NCBI RefSeq assembly: GCF_013403925.1
Contig: NZ_JABFDJ010000009.1
Span: forward strand, 1 to 64,000
Direction of reading: 5' to 3'
Length of the DNA: 64,000 nucleotides
DNA from: Winogradskyella wichelsiae
GTDB lineage: Bacteria; Bacteroidota; Bacteroidia; Flavobacteriales; Flavobacteriaceae
The notes below the pieces were generated by a model, which was not told the DNA's origin, made no database searches, and saw nothing but the letters and a program-made list of their open reading frames with translations. This document shows, in pieces, positions 55,370 through 64,000 of the stretch; the first letter of the stretch is position 1, and each line of letters starts with the position of its first letter. Made by a program: the position numbers and the translations under genes.

Positions 55370-56260
55370 TTACACTAAACGCGTTTTTTCTATTTCAATA
55401 TGGTAAGCAGCAGAGAAATTATCACCTGATTCTAGTGTTAAAATTCCTTCCTTATTTTCTATTTTTTGATCAGTTGTTTCATTATCTGCAATACCCAACC
55501 AAGGTTCTATACAAACATAAGGAGCATTTGGTTTGGCCCAAATTCCTAACTGTTTAAAATCTTCGAATTTCACAGTTAAGAGGTTTCCTTTGGTTTTATG
55601 CTTTAAACTTACTATTCTCGATTTTAAATCTTTGAAAATTAAAGCATCTTCAATAAATAAATCTGGACGTAAGTTAATTTTGTTTCCGTCTGTAAATACA
55701 GGTTTTGTTTGTTCTGTAAGTAAACCTATATCCATATTTAATAAGTAAGATTGGCTATTTTCTGTTTTTGCAAACTCTAAATAATAATTCGTGTAATCTT
55801 CATCATCAGAAATTGGACAGTTAAATGCCGGATGGCCGCCTAAAGAGAAATAAAGTGTTTTTTCGTCTAAATTTGTAACGGTATGATTTACGGTTAAGAT
55901 GTTTTTTGATAGTACATAAGTAATTTCTAATTTAAACTTAAAAGGATATAAAGTATACAATTCATCATCAGAAACTAATGAAAATGTAATACTAGAATCG
56001 GATTGCTTTGTTATAGTAAACTTTTCATTATGCCTAGCAAAACCATGTTTTGGCATATTGTATGTTTTTCCATTATAGATGTAAGTATCATCTTTCATAC
56101 TACCAATTATGGGAAACAAATTTGGTGCATGACTTCCCCAAATATTTGGATCAGCTTGCCATAAAAATTCCGTTTCATGTTTTACGGAAGTAATATTACT
56201 TAATTCAGCACCTTTAGATTTTATATGGATATTTAATAGGTCGTTTTTTAAACTGTACAT
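55370..56260 (-). CDS. Aldose-1-epimerase-like protein (LacX type)
   Basis: 296 residues of the galactose mutarotase-like fold. Phrases are GAELSNITSVKHETEFLW, NLFPIIGSMKDDTYIYNGK, MPKHGFAR (with the catalytic-site His), SLGGHPAFNCPI and APYVCIEPWLGIADN. The EPW Glu and GHPAF His are the general acid and base of the family. It probably interconverts sugar anomers. It lies 55 bp upstream of the helicase start on the same strand. Confidence 0.88.
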   Translation of the reverse strand: MYSLKNDLLNIHIKSKGAELSNITSVKHETEFLWQADPNIWGSHAPNLFPIIGSMKDDTYIYNGKTYNMPKHGFARHNEKFTITKQSDSSITFSLVSDDELYTLYPFKFKLEITYVLSKNILTVNHTVTNLDEKTLYFSLGGHPAFNCPISDDEDYTNYYLEFAKTENSQSYLLNMDIGLLTEQTKPVFTDGNKINLRPDLFIEDALIFKDLKSRIVSLKHKTKGNLLTVKFEDFKQLGIWAKPNAPYVCIEPWLGIADNETTDQKIENKEGILTLESGDNFSAAYHIEIEKTRLV

Positions 56261-56376
56261 GGACTATTTATTTTTTTGAAAGATACGATTCTTCTGTTAT
56301 TTTTATAATCACTAAGGTTTCAAATTTATTTTTTAACAAGCTTTAATTTAGGTAAATTGCAGCAATTATTTTAACA

Positions 56377-57669
56377 TTGAGAACAACAGAAATTCACCAA
56401 ATAGAAGACATTGAAAACTTTAAGCAAAACGCATTGCTTTGGAGTCAGCAATTTATAGATGTTGTATGGTTAGATTCCAACCACCACCAAGATAAATATA
56501 GTAATTACGATGCGGTTTTGGCTGTAGAAGGCTTTACGGCAATTCATACAGATTATTATGATGCTTTTGAACGTCTAAAAGAATACCAAACCACAACAAA
56601 AGATTGGATTTTCGGTTACCTCACTTACGATTTAAAAAACACAACAGAACGTTTAAAGTCGAATAATTTTGATGGTTTAAAATTTCCTGATTTGTATTTT
56701 TTTCAGCCTCAAAAGTTGTTTCTTATTAAAGGGAATCAAGTTGAAGTTCAGTATCTAAAAATGGTAGATGATGAAATTGAAAGTGATTTACTAGAGATTC
56801 AAAATTTATCAAATAAATGTACTGAAAAGCTTCAGAATGAAATTAAAATAAAACTAAGAATTCATAAAGATTCTTATTTTGAAAAGTTAGATAAAATGTT
56901 AGCGCATATTCACCGTGGAGATATATATGAAGCTAATTTTTGTCAAGAATTTTATGCAGAAGACAGTGTAATTAATCCACTTGAAACTTTTAATAAATTA
57001 AACGCAATTTCTAAACCACCGTTTGCAACTTTTCTAAAATATAATGACAAATACTTATTATCTGCTTCGCCAGAACGTTATATTCAGAAAACAGGACATT
57101 CAATTATTTCTCAGCCGATAAAAGGAACCGCAAAACGATCTTTAGATACCGTTGAAGATGAAAGGTTAAAAACTGAATTAGCAAAAGATGAAAAGGAACG
57201 TAGCGAAAACATTATGATTGTAGATTTGGTGCGTAATGATTTGTCGCATACCGCAATTAAAGGCAGCGTAAAGGTTGAGGAGCTTTGCAAAGTACATTCT
57301 TTTATGCAAGTGCATCAAATGATATCTACGGTATCTTCAAAAGTAACAGAAGAAACACATCCTGTAGATATTATAAAAACAAGTTACCCGATGGGAAGCA
57401 TGACGGGAGTTCCTAAAATTTCAGCAATGACTATTATTGAAGATTTAGAAGAAACCAAACGAGGTTTGTATTCTGGTTCCGTAGGCTATTTTACACCAAG
57501 TGGCGATTTTGACTTCAACGTTATTATTAGAAGTATTCTTTATAATGCAACTAATAAATACATTTCTTATTCTGTAGGAGGTGCTATTACTGCTAAAAGT
57601 GATCCTATTAAAGAATATGAAGAATGTTTAACTAAAGCAAAAGCCATGCGTGAGGCTTTAGAGAATTAA
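56377..57669 (+). CDS. pabB: Aminodeoxychorismate synthase component I / anthranilate synthase I family
   Basis: 430 residues starting with TTG at 56377; no ATG lies nearby. The chorismate-binding domain fills the C-terminal 270 residues: SASPERYIQ, ISQPIKGTAKRS, ERSENIMIVDLVRNDLSH, GSMTGVPKISAMTIIEDLE and YSVGGAITAKSDP. The PIKGT Lys and the SMTGVPK loop are typical of PabB rather than TrpE. It makes 4-amino-4-deoxychorismate for folate with a separate amidotransferase, which is not in the window. Confidence 0.85.
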   Translation: MRTTEIHQIEDIENFKQNALLWSQQFIDVVWLDSNHHQDKYSNYDAVLAVEGFTAIHTDYYDAFERLKEYQTTTKDWIFGYLTYDLKNTTERLKSNNFDGLKFPDLYFFQPQKLFLIKGNQVEVQYLKMVDDEIESDLLEIQNLSNKCTEKLQNEIKIKLRIHKDSYFEKLDKMLAHIHRGDIYEANFCQEFYAEDSVINPLETFNKLNAISKPPFATFLKYNDKYLLSASPERYIQKTGHSIISQPIKGTAKRSLDTVEDERLKTELAKDEKERSENIMIVDLVRNDLSHTAIKGSVKVEELCKVHSFMQVHQMISTVSSKVTEETHPVDIIKTSYPMGSMTGVPKISAMTIIEDLEETKRGLYSGSVGYFTPSGDFDFNVIIRSILYNATNKYISYSVGGAITAKSDPIKEYEECLTKAKAMREALEN

Positions 57670-57727
57670 AAAGCCTCTTAATATGAGGTAAATAAAGAGA
57701 CTAATTTAAATAGGCTATATGGAAAAC

Positions 57728-58417
57728 TTAACCTATATGTCTTCTAAAAGTACGCTTCACTTTATCAAAAATTGAAATGATACGTTTAGGTTCAATATTT
57801 TTAATTTTAGCAATAGATTCAAAATCTAATTTACCAATAACGTGTAAATCCACAATATTAGAAACATTAAAAGGTAACCAATTGTAAAGCTGTCCGAAGA
57901 CTTGATTAGTTGGAGTAGAAGATAAATCTTCAACTTCAAATGCGTTTAATATAGAGATTTCTTTATCGGCATATAAATGCAAAGGTTCATTTTCATTTTG
58001 ATGATAAGAAATATCATTTAATTCTGTATTAAGAATAAAATCGAAATCGGCATCAATGGTATAATCTTGACTCAATTTAGATAATTCCTTATTTAAAAAA
58101 GTATCTGTACTGATGGTGTTTTTATGATGTGCTTCTTCTTTAAATAACACATTCATGTAATTATCTACAATTTTAAATAACGCTAACCGAATAGCCATTG
58201 CATCAGCATTTCTATCAAATTCTTCACTATAAAGTATAATAATACTTTCGTCTATAAGCCCATTAGAAGAAAACATGTTTTTAGGTAAAATACCCGTGGT
58301 TTCAGCAATATAAATTCTATGTTTTACATAAGGATGTAAATGAGGAAGAGCGGAAAGTACCTTTTTGTCAAAATTAGTTTGTGTATATTTTGGTTTTATA
58401 TTATTTATAGTTGCCAT
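57728..58417 (-). CDS. Conserved hypothetical protein, helical
   Basis: 229 residues without signal peptide or membrane helix. It has mostly helical sequence with an acidic middle (LSQDYTIDADFDFILNTELN) and a basic C terminus (GKLDFESIAKIKNIEPKRII, then FDKVKRTFRRHIG) that resembles a helix-turn-helix of sigma-region-4 type. I have no firm family. Convergent with pabB and divergent from tilS. Confidence 0.6.
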   Translation of the reverse strand: MATINNIKPKYTQTNFDKKVLSALPHLHPYVKHRIYIAETTGILPKNMFSSNGLIDESIIILYSEEFDRNADAMAIRLALFKIVDNYMNVLFKEEAHHKNTISTDTFLNKELSKLSQDYTIDADFDFILNTELNDISYHQNENEPLHLYADKEISILNAFEVEDLSSTPTNQVFGQLYNWLPFNVSNIVDLHVIGKLDFESIAKIKNIEPKRIISIFDKVKRTFRRHIG

Positions 58418-58552
58418 AACTTCTAGATTTTAAATTCATTTAAAGATAACGATAATCAAATTTTTGAGATATGATAATTGTCATTTGTTAGTGAGCTTAA
58501 AATCATATTTTATATTATTTTTAATAAGACTTCAATTTCAGAAACAATAAAA

Positions 58553-58577
58553 TTCAATACCTTTGAAAGGTGTATAA
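58553..58577 (+). promoter_or_regulatory. Possible -7 element close to the tilS start
   Basis: TACCTTTG matches the Bacteroidota -7 consensus and ends only a few bases before the GTG start of tilS. No TTG stands at the expected -33 distance. If used, the tilS mRNA would be almost leaderless. Confidence 0.25.
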
Positions 58578-59889
58578 AGACTTCAAAAATCATATAGAAA
58601 ATAAGCTTTCTATTCTAAAAGAAAGCAAGCTTATTATTGCCATTTCAGGCGGAATAGATAGTGTTGTATTGGCCAAATTATGTCAATCTTTAGAGTTAAA
58701 TTTCGCTTTGGCGCATTGTAATTTTAATTTAAGAGCAAAAGAAAGTGATAAAGACGAAGCTTTTGTAGTTGCTCTTGCAGAGCAGTTAGAAGTTGAGATT
58801 TTTGTTCAGAATTTTGATACGTTAGCCTATGCAGATAAAAATAAATGTTCTATTCAGATGGCTGCGCGTGAGCTTCGTTACGATTGGTTTGCAGAATTAG
58901 CACAACATTTAAACTACGATTATATACTTACAGCACATCATGCTGACGATAATTTAGAGACTTTCCTTATTAATTTTACGCGTGGTACAGGATTAAATGG
59001 TTTAACCGGAATCCCGATGATTAACCGAAATATTGTAAGACCATTATTGCCGTTTTCTAGACATCAGATTGAAGCTTTTACACAACAAGAAAATATTACA
59101 TGGCGTGAGGATGCGAGTAATGCATCTCGTAAATATTTAAGAAATAAATTACGTCACGAAGTGGTACCTGTTTTAAAACAGATTAACCCAAATTTGTTGG
59201 ATAGTTTTCAAAATACACTCACTAATTTAAGTGATACGGCAGATATTGTAGAAGAAAGTTTGTCAGCCGTTTTAAAAAGAGCTTTAGTTTCTAAAGACGA
59301 AAATGATAATACATACAGGATTTCAGAATTTAAAAAATTAAACAATCCTAAAGCTTATTTATTTGAAATATTTAAAGATTACGGATTTACAGAATGGAAT
59401 GATATCGTTGACTTATTAGATGCGCAATCCGGGAAATTAATCCAATCTAATTCCCATCGGTTAATAAAACATCGTGAGTTTTTAATTCTTACCGGCTTAA
59501 AGGATTCTGAATTAAGTGAAGTAAGAATTTTAATAACAGAACAAGATTCTGAAGTAGAAATTCCTTCTGGTACATTAATAATTCAACCTATAGAATCTAT
59601 AGACAGTGAAAACGATAACGCCTTATATATAGATAAGGAAAAGGTAAGTTTTCCGTTAGAATTGCGACTGTGGAGGGAAGGTGATTTTTTTCAACCTTTA
59701 GGGATGAATGGAAAAAAGAAGCTGAGCAAATATCTTAAAGATGAAAAGTTTTCTTTAGTTGAAAAAGAAAATACCTGGTTGCTTACCTCGAATAAAAATG
59801 TGGTTTGGGTTGTTGGTAAACGTGCCGATGATCGTTTTAAAGTAACCAAAGCAACGCGTTCTATTTTGAAAATAGAGCTTAAATCTTAA
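58570..59889 (+). CDS. tilS: tRNA(Ile)-lysidine synthetase
   Basis: 439 residues from the GTG at 58570. The N-type ATP pyrophosphatase loop is SGGIDS at 26-31, followed by AHCNFNLRAKESDKDEAFV, AHHADDNLETFLINFTRGTG and the tRNA-contact region REDASNASRKYLRNKLRH. The C-terminal domain (LRLWREGDFFQPLGMNGKKK ... SKYLKDEKF) is of TilS type. It makes lysidine at C34 of the isoleucine tRNA that reads AUA; the gene is essential in nearly all bacteria. Confidence 0.95.
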   Translation: MYKDFKNHIENKLSILKESKLIIAISGGIDSVVLAKLCQSLELNFALAHCNFNLRAKESDKDEAFVVALAEQLEVEIFVQNFDTLAYADKNKCSIQMAARELRYDWFAELAQHLNYDYILTAHHADDNLETFLINFTRGTGLNGLTGIPMINRNIVRPLLPFSRHQIEAFTQQENITWREDASNASRKYLRNKLRHEVVPVLKQINPNLLDSFQNTLTNLSDTADIVEESLSAVLKRALVSKDENDNTYRISEFKKLNNPKAYLFEIFKDYGFTEWNDIVDLLDAQSGKLIQSNSHRLIKHREFLILTGLKDSELSEVRILITEQDSEVEIPSGTLIIQPIESIDSENDNALYIDKEKVSFPLELRLWREGDFFQPLGMNGKKKLSKYLKDEKFSLVEKENTWLLTSNKNVVWVVGKRADDRFKVTKATRSILKIELKS

Positions 59890-59965
59890 TATTTGGCGCT
59901 CACAGTTAAAGCCTCATAAAAATTAATTATCATTCTGTATGTAATGCAGAAACGACATAGAACTT

Positions 59966-61588
59966 ATGAAATTAAAAGGAAACATCGTAGACATACAAAA
60001 CCGTAGAATTTTTAAAGGTGAAGTCACTATTGAAAACGGAAAAATTAAAAGTATTGAAGAAAAGGATTGTAGTGAAAACCATTACATTTTGCCTGGTTTT
60101 GTAGATGCACATATTCATATTGAAAGTTCTATGTTGGTGCCTTCAGAGTTTGCTAAAATTGCTGTAAAACACGGAACTGTTTCTACAGTTTCTGATCCGC
60201 ATGAGATTGCAAATGTTTTGGGTGTTGCTGGTGTAGAATTTATGATTGAAAACGGTAAAAAAACACCATTTAAATTTAATTTCGGTGCACCATCTTGTGT
60301 GCCAGCAACGAGTTTTGAGTCGGCGGGAGCGGTTATCGATTCGGATGATATTAAAACCTTAATGGCAAATCCGGATATTAAGTATTTAGCAGAAATGATG
60401 AATTACCCAGGGGTTATTTATGACGATGCTGAAGTATTGAAAAAAATAGAATGGGCAAAATATTATAATAAACCTGTAGATGGTCACGCACCAGGATTGA
60501 GAGGAGATGATTTAACAAAATATATTTCTGCGGGAATTTCTACAGATCACGAGTGTTTTACATTTGATGAAGGTTTAGAAAAACTACAAAAGGGTATGAA
60601 AGTGATTATCCGCGAGGGTAGTGCGGCTAAGAATTTTGAAGCTTTAATTACTTTACTCGATGAACATTACCAAAATATGATGTTTTGTAGTGATGATAAA
60701 CATCCAGATGATTTATTATTAGGGCATATTAATCAGGTTTGTGCAAGAGCTGTAGCTAAAGGAAATGACGTTTTTAAAGTGTTGCAAGCGGCTTGTGTTA
60801 ATCCGGTAAAACATTACGGCTTAGATGTTGGTTTATTGAAGAAAGGCGATACCGCAGATTGTATTGTTGTGGAAGATTTAAAAGATTTTAAAACGCTTGA
60901 GACCTATATTAATGGGGAAGTGGTTTATGCTGATGGCATTTCAAAAATAAAGCATGTTGAATTTCAAAATTTGAATAACTTCAACACGGATAAAAAAGAA
61001 GTTTCTGATTTTAAATATGAATCTGAAGCTAAAGAAATTAGGGTTATTGAGTGTTTAGATGGCGAATTAGTCACTAATGAAATCGTTACGGCATCTACAA
61101 TTAAAGACGGTAATTTAGTTTCTAATACAGAAACAGATGTTCTAAAAATGACCGTTGTTAATCGTTATAAAAATGATAAACCTGCTATTGCATTTATTAA
61201 AAATTATGGACTAAAAGAAGGTGCTATTGCAAGTTCTGTTGGTCACGATTCTCATAACATCATAGCTATTGGTGTTTCGGACGAAGCGATTTGTAAAACC
61301 GTGAATCTATTAATAGAAAATGAAGGCGGAATTTGTGCGGTTAGCAATACGGAACAAAAAGTAGTTGCGCTTCCTGTTGCTGGAATTATGAGTGATAAAA
61401 ATGCCGAAATTATTGGTAAACAATATGCTGAGTTAGACAAAATGGCTAAACAATTAGGGAGTAAACTTCATGCACCTTATATGAGTTTATCATTTATGGC
61501 ATTGCTTGTTATTCCTGCTTTAAAACTGAGTGATAAAGGTTTATTTAATGGTGGTAAATTTGAGTTTACTTCTGTTGAAGTTAATTAA
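59966..61588 (+). CDS. ade: Adenine deaminase
   Basis: 540 residues of the amidohydrolase superfamily. The metal motif HIHIESSM is near residue 50, [11 protein letters not shown] follows, DGHAPGLRG and the STDHECF His are in the barrel, [10 protein letters not shown] holds the catalytic Asp, and the C-terminal domain has [14 protein letters not shown] and [19 protein letters not shown]. It hydrolyses adenine to hypoxanthine and ammonia for purine salvage. Spacing suggests its own or a tilS-linked transcript. Confidence 0.93.
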   Translation: MKLKGNIVDIQNRRIFKGEVTIENGKIKSIEEKDCSENHYILPGFVDAHIHIESSMLVPSEFAKIAVKHGTVSTVSDPHEIANVLGVAGVEFMIENGKKTPFKFNFGAPSCVPATSFESAGAVIDSDDIKTLMANPDIKYLAEMMNYPGVIYDDAEVLKKIEWAKYYNKPVDGHAPGLRGDDLTKYISAGISTDHECFTFDEGLEKLQKGMKVIIREGSAAKNFEALITLLDEHYQNMMFCSDDKHPDDLLLGHINQVCARAVAKGNDVFKVLQAACVNPVKHYGLDVGLLKKGDTADCIVVEDLKDFKTLETYINGEVVYADGISKIKHVEFQNLNNFNTDKKEVSDFKYESEAKEIRVIECLDGELVTNEIVTASTIKDGNLVSNTETDVLKMTVVNRYKNDKPAIAFIKNYGLKEGAIASSVGHDSHNIIAIGVSDEAICKTVNLLIENEGGICAVSNTEQKVVALPVAGIMSDKNAEIIGKQYAELDKMAKQLGSKLHAPYMSLSFMALLVIPALKLSDKGLFNGGKFEFTSVEVN

Positions 61589-61678
61589 GGTTTCATTATT
61601 TGCTGTAATGTTTAGAAGTTAACAGCTATAAATTCAATATATATATCTTTAAACCTTTCAAAAAAATAAAACGTTATT

Positions 61679-63559
61679 ATGATAAAAAGAATTTTACTCA
61701 TTACCCTAATTGTATTCACTCTTACAAATTGTCAAGAAACAAAGTCAACAGATTCTAATGTTAAAGTTGCTCAAGTAGAAAATACGTTTGCTAAAGATAA
61801 TTACACCAAGAAAGAAGTAATGATTACCATGCGAGATGGTATAAAATTACACACTACAATCTATAGCCCAAAAGATACTTCTAAGACGTATCCGATGTTA
61901 ATGATGCGTACACCATACAGTTGTAAACCTTATGGTGAAGATCAGTTTAAAAGCAAAATAGGTCCTAATAAATACCTCATGGAAGAAGGTAATATTATGG
62001 TTTATCAAGATGTTAGAGGACGTTGGAATAGTGAAGGTGTTTACGATAATATGCGTGCTTACATTCCTAATAAAACAGGAAAACAATTTGATGAGGCTAG
62101 TGATACTTACGATACTATTGAATGGTTAGTAAATAATGTAGCGCATAATAATGGTAATGTTGGGACTTACGGAATTTCGTATCCTGGTTTTTATGCCACC
62201 TATTCGCTTTTAGATTCGCATCCTGCATTAAAAGCGGTGTCACCACAAGCGTGTATTGGTGATTTTTTCTTTGATGATTTTATTCATAATGGCGCTTATA
62301 TGTTAAGTTATTGGAGAGCAACAGGTTTATTTGGTTATATGAAAGATCAACCCACAACTGAATCTTGGTATACATTACCAGATTTACAAACAGAAGACCA
62401 GCATCAGTTTTTCTTAGATCATATGCCGTTAAGTAAATTAGATACATTCTACGATAGTACCAATGTGTTTATGGAGCAACTGAAAACACATGTTACTTAT
62501 GATGACTTCTGGAAGTCTAGAGGAATTATTCAATATTTAAAAGATATAAAACCAGCAACAATGATTGTTGGAGGTTTGTTTGATGCGGAAGATTTATACG
62601 GACCTTTTAATACTTATAAAGCTATAGAAAAGAATAGCAATAATTACAATACCGTAGTTTTTGGACCATGGAGTCATGGTGATTGGGCTAGAAATAGTGA
62701 AAGACAAGTGGTTGGTAATATTCATTTTGGAGACGGTATATCTGATTACTTTCAGAAGCATATTGAAACGAAGTTCTTTAATCATTTCTTAAAAGGTGAA
62801 GCTAATGGAGATACTAGTTTAGCTGAAGCGCAAATGTTTAATACGGGGACAAAAGAATGGCAATCTTTTGAAACTTGGCCACCAGAAAACACAACTAAAG
62901 AAGATTACTTTATGCAACCTTACGAGCGTTTAACACAACAAGAAAATCGTATGATAGCAACATCTGATTTTGTTAGTGACCCAATGAAGCCCGTGCCATA
63001 TACGGAAGATATAGGTGTTGGATTTACACCACGTAAATTCATGACAGACGATCAACGTTTTGCTTCGAGACGTCCAGATGTGTTAACTTTTGAAACAGAA
63101 GTTTTAGGAGATGATGTTACATTAGCAGGTGATATTTTAGCAAAATTAAAGGTTTCTACCACAGGAACAGCAGCAGATTGGATTGTAAAAGTGATTGATG
63201 TATATCCTGCAGATACTGAAAACACAGAAGATGTTCAAGATCACTTAAAACTAAGTAATTACCACATGATGGTGCGAAGTGAAGTGTTACGTGGTCGTTT
63301 TAGAAACAGTATGTCAGAACCAGAGCCATTTATTCCAAATGAGAAAACAGCAGTTAACATAAAGTTACAAGATGTGTTTCATACGTTTAAAAAGGGACAT
63401 AAAATTCAAGTACAAATACAGAGTACATTCTTTCCTTATATAGATGCAAATCCACAGACTTATGTAGATAATATTTTTGAAGCTAAGGAATCAGATTTTA
63501 AGAAACAAACACACAAAGTGTATAATGACTCAGCAATTGAGTTTACTGTACTTAAATAA
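61679..63559 (+). CDS. CocE/NonD family hydrolase, lipoprotein
   Basis: 626 residues. A lipobox (LTNC, Cys-18, followed by QETKST) predicts a membrane-anchored periplasmic or surface protein. The alpha/beta hydrolase part begins near 45 (MRDGIKLHTTIYSP) and carries the nucleophile elbow YGISYPGFYA; the catalytic Asp is probably in VGGLFDAEDLYG and the His in FGPWSHGDW. A helical cap and a C-terminal jelly-roll domain (TFETEVLGDDVTLAGDI and on) complete the X-Pro dipeptidyl-peptidase / CocE layout. It likely cleaves peptides or esters outside the cytoplasm. Confidence 0.88.
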   Translation: MIKRILLITLIVFTLTNCQETKSTDSNVKVAQVENTFAKDNYTKKEVMITMRDGIKLHTTIYSPKDTSKTYPMLMMRTPYSCKPYGEDQFKSKIGPNKYLMEEGNIMVYQDVRGRWNSEGVYDNMRAYIPNKTGKQFDEASDTYDTIEWLVNNVAHNNGNVGTYGISYPGFYATYSLLDSHPALKAVSPQACIGDFFFDDFIHNGAYMLSYWRATGLFGYMKDQPTTESWYTLPDLQTEDQHQFFLDHMPLSKLDTFYDSTNVFMEQLKTHVTYDDFWKSRGIIQYLKDIKPATMIVGGLFDAEDLYGPFNTYKAIEKNSNNYNTVVFGPWSHGDWARNSERQVVGNIHFGDGISDYFQKHIETKFFNHFLKGEANGDTSLAEAQMFNTGTKEWQSFETWPPENTTKEDYFMQPYERLTQQENRMIATSDFVSDPMKPVPYTEDIGVGFTPRKFMTDDQRFASRRPDVLTFETEVLGDDVTLAGDILAKLKVSTTGTAADWIVKVIDVYPADTENTEDVQDHLKLSNYHMMVRSEVLRGRFRNSMSEPEPFIPNEKTAVNIKLQDVFHTFKKGHKIQVQIQSTFFPYIDANPQTYVDNIFEAKESDFKKQTHKVYNDSAIEFTVLK

Positions 63560-63580
63560 TATATAACAATCACATCAGAG

Positions 63581-63698
63581 TCGTCACTTCGAGTGATTTC
63601 GAAGCATGAGAAATTGTATCGAGAAGTTTTTAGTAATTAATGCTTTAAAATATTCTCGATACAAAATTGCAAAAAAGCAATTTCACTCGAACTGACGA
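63581..63698. repeat. 118-bp REP-like palindromic element
   Basis: The ends tcgtcacttcgagtga (63581-63596) and tcactcgaactgacga (63683-63698) are inverted repeats with one mismatch. Inside, aattgtatcgagaa and ttctcgatacaaaatt form a second inverted pair. The arrangement is that of flavobacterial REP/MITE-like elements scattered between genes; no transposase is encoded. Confidence 0.75.
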
Positions 63699-63744
63699 TA
63701 AGCAAGGTTGATAGAATAAATTTAAATAGAGATAATTAAGAAAG

Positions 63745-64000
63745 ATGCCAGTAATAGAATCTACCTACAAACCGCCATTTTGGGCAAGAAAAAGTTTTGT
63801 GTCAACCGTGTTTTCAGGTTTAGCACGAAAGGTAAAAGGAGTAGAGCAAACGAGAGAACGTATCATTTTAGAAGATACCGATTTTTTAGATTTAGATTGG
63901 AGCTATGCCAAGCAAAGGTCTAATAAAGTTATTATTTTACTTCACGGTTTAGAAGGTCGTGCACAACGCCCTTATATTACGGGAGCAGCAAAACTATTTA
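63745..64000 (+). CDS. Alpha/beta hydrolase, YheT type (partial)
   Basis: 85 codons from the ATG at 63745 to the window end, with no stop reached. MPVIESTYKPPFWARKSF is the typical N terminus (P-P-x-x-L/W then a variable helix), DTDFLDLDWSY precedes the core, and VIILLHGLEGRAQRPYI is the oxyanion loop strand of the YheT/EMB8 family. The catalytic triad lies beyond the window. Acts on an unknown ester; some relatives are lipases. Confidence 0.8.
   Translation, partial: MPVIESTYKPPFWARKSFVSTVFSGLARKVKGVEQTRERIILEDTDFLDLDWSYAKQRSNKVIILLHGLEGRAQRPYITGAAKLF

Overview
The window is AT-rich chromosomal DNA of a marine-type member of the Flavobacteriia (Bacteroidota). This is supported by a type IX secretion sorting domain, Bacteroidota promoter signals (TTG / TAnnTTTG), a near absence of Shine-Dalgarno sequences, lipoprotein signals of the form C-x-x-D, and families typical of flavobacteria (DUF4159, the CAL67264-type small membrane protein, the QEGLA-motif protein, BadF-type N-acetylglucosamine kinase). 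I cannot name the genus; the intergenic palindromic repeat at 63.6 kb recalls the Winogradskyella/Olleya/Lacinutrix group, but that is an impression.

Region 1 (1-22.4 kb) is accessory in character: low gene density, gene remnants, long gaps. It starts with a broken ssb fragment cut by a 197-bp repeat; a second copy lies 10.1 kb away in the same orientation. Between the copies are a three-gene operon (M14-type deacylase, glutathione-synthetase-like ATP-grasp ligase, QEGLA/DUF1704 zinc peptidase), a decayed membrane-protein gene, a large T9SS-secreted repeat protein and a TPR-HTH regulator. Then comes a sensory and stress block: three single-domain response regulators around a 1327-residue multi-PAS histidine kinase, a DUF5670-like small membrane protein, a large-subunit catalase (KatE), a short-chain dehydrogenase and small membrane or exported proteins. 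It ends at a cluster of three tRNA genes (Arg-TCT, Pro-TGG, Ser-GCT).

Region 2 (22.9-43.9 kb) is mostly conserved housekeeping: a nuclease-like hypothetical, a minus-strand run (SAM methyltransferase with THUMP-like domain, AI-2E family transporter, TrmH-type methyltransferase, DUF4159 protein, RsmE, parvulin-like PPIase, TsaD), then on the plus strand TamB, PfkA, GAPDH, N-acetylglucosamine kinase and MgsA. A 65-bp perfect palindrome serves as a two-way terminator before an acyl-CoA carboxylase beta subunit. An FMN reductase, small membrane proteins, EttA and a lipoprotein of the metallo-beta-lactamase fold follow.

Region 3 (44.0-53.9 kb) is the best candidate for an undescribed system: a same-strand locus with a long coiled-coil protein, two tiny membrane proteins, an unrecognised 353-residue protein, an unusual AAA+ ATPase, a NUDIX hydrolase, a 413-residue protein, a two-segment membrane protein and a membrane-anchored 566-residue protein. 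A four-helix-bundle (23S rRNA IVS-type) gene framed by inverted repeats has apparently been inserted into it. The layout suggests an ATPase acting with a coiled coil and a membrane partner, possibly in envelope or stress maintenance; this is inference only.

Region 4 (54-64 kb) returns to conserved genes: DEAD-box helicase, aldose-1-epimerase-like protein, PabB-type chorismate enzyme, a hypothetical, TilS, adenine deaminase, a CocE/NonD lipoprotein hydrolase, a REP-like palindromic element, and the start of a YheT-type alpha/beta hydrolase cut by the window end.
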